From Phymatolithon calcareum (taxonomy: Eukaryota > Rhodophyta > Florideophyceae > Hapalidiales): a stretch of DNA of 64,000 bases. The stretch is from NCBI GenBank assembly GCA_977006965.1, contig OZ345375.1, forward strand, positions 62,001-126,000. The letters are read 5' to 3'. This document shows positions 63,347-64,000 of this stretch, piece after piece. The translations under genes were made by a program, and so were the position numbers. The notes beneath the pieces were generated by a model. It saw nothing but the letters and a program-made list of their open reading frames with translations, was not told the DNA's origin and searched no databases. Position 1 is the first letter of the stretch. Every line of letters begins with the position of its first letter.

Positions 63347-64000
63347 ATGGGTTGGGATGGAAAAACTTCGCGCGCCGTCGTACCAGGTCCGAAGCTGAAC
63401 GCTTGCAGTGCTCCGACGCTCGGCAAGGGCACCCACGCCCTGGAGTCTCCATTTCCGTACGGATTAGGTGTGCACAAGGTATTCAAGAACGGAAACAGCC
63501 GTGCTGTCTCCCTCTTCTATGTCCCCGAGCCGGCCGCTAAAGCGCGTGGGCGCGGCGTGCTACCCGGATGGTATTTGCCGGCCAAATCAGGACAAGCGTT
63601 CGAGCTTCGAGTAACGATGGTCCAAGAATACGGTCCGAAAGCGCTGGGTCGCGAACTCGGTTCCGACGAAGGTATCGCAATCGAGCTGTACGTCGACGGG
63701 AGCAGGGTAAACACGTACTCTGGCTACAATACACATTCGATTGGAACTGAATTTCGTGTTCTCGGCTTTGACGAGGCTTGTCACACTAAAAAAGATGAGC
63801 GGGAAGGATCTTCCGTTATTCGCCCGTTCGTGTTCCGAAAACGTGAAACTATTCCAGATTCTGGTGAAGTCAAGCAAGACGACTCGGGAAGCATTCAGTT
63901 GAAGTTCTATACTGGGCCGTTGCGTAATGCTGATTGGGAGAAAATTTCATGGAATGCTCCAACGTCAGGAGCCCCATCGATAAACCAAGTGAGCGAGAAA
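63347..64000 (+). CDS. Partial gene at the right edge, DUF7918-like beta-rich protein
   Basis: A frame of 218 codons starts at ATG 63347 (MGWDGKTSRAVVPGPKLN) and is still open at the last base. Sequence features: ARGRGVLPGWYLPAKSGQAF, FELRVTMVQEYGPKALG, IELYVDGSRVNTYSG, IRPFVFRKRETI and SGSIQLKFYTG. A YVDGxxV strand followed by a rPFvF block and a GxIxlxxY strand is the pattern I remember from the fungal/algal DUF7918 family, whose function is unknown. No signal peptide in the visible part. Codon use is even and there are no stops, so it is very probably real; the family name is tentative. Confidence 0.7.
   Translation, partial: MGWDGKTSRAVVPGPKLNACSAPTLGKGTHALESPFPYGLGVHKVFKNGNSRAVSLFYVPEPAAKARGRGVLPGWYLPAKSGQAFELRVTMVQEYGPKALGRELGSDEGIAIELYVDGSRVNTYSGYNTHSIGTEFRVLGFDEACHTKKDEREGSSVIRPFVFRKRETIPDSGEVKQDDSGSIQLKFYTGPLRNADWEKISWNAPTSGAPSINQVSEK

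Overview
The window looks like nuclear DNA of a transposon-rich eukaryote, and I infer a multicellular red alga (florideophyte type). The basis is four points: host genes that are mostly single-exon and widely spaced; a heme catalase with a signal peptide; an AlkB-type di-iron membrane hydroxylase; and a background of copia, LINE, SINE and hAT elements with AATAAA-type 3' ends. The species call is inference. No rRNA, tRNA gene, CRISPR array or bacterial operon is visible.

Only about six host genes can be defended. They are a divergent pair of DUF1842-like genes (5794-6306 minus, 8453-8905 plus) on the arms of a large inverted duplication; an intronless F-box/LRR-like gene (27325-28965); a secreted catalase (39122-40660) with TATA box and poly(A) signal; an AlkB-like hydroxylase (44472-45743) whose start codon reads ATA where its broken paralogue at 12516 reads ATG; and a gene that starts at 63347 and runs off the right edge.

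The rest is mostly mobile DNA in nested layers. A copia-type LTR retrotransposon (46033-53780) has two 789-bp LTRs with about nine differences and a 6-bp duplication GAGCAT. It carries an unusual extra ORF with two U1/JAZ-type C2H2 zinc fingers, placed before gag, whose AUG appears to be assembled by splicing. At least four kinds of LINE remnant (called A to D here) are scattered on both strands. A tRNA-derived SINE is present twice. Three hAT elements share a CAGGGnTCGG terminus and have 8-bp target duplications. Two non-autonomous non-LTR families (called E902 and R700 here) share a GC-rich hairpin head. One pogo-like MITE sits between TA dinucleotides.

Layout: 0-5.6 kb anonymous; 5.6-9.1 kb inverted duplication with nested E902 and R700; 9-19 kb decayed repeats and the AlkB pseudogene; 20-26 kb hAT and LINE-B; 27-29 kb F-box/LRR gene; 29-34 kb LINE/SINE nest; 34-38.7 kb anonymous with a MITE; 39-40.7 kb catalase; 41-43 kb LINE-D split by hAT; 44-46 kb AlkB; 46-53.8 kb copia; 53.8-62.8 kb LINE/SINE/hAT nest; 63.3-64 kb partial gene. 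The host genes do not form a visible pathway. Alignments were made by eye, so repeat boundaries are approximate unless a target duplication is quoted.
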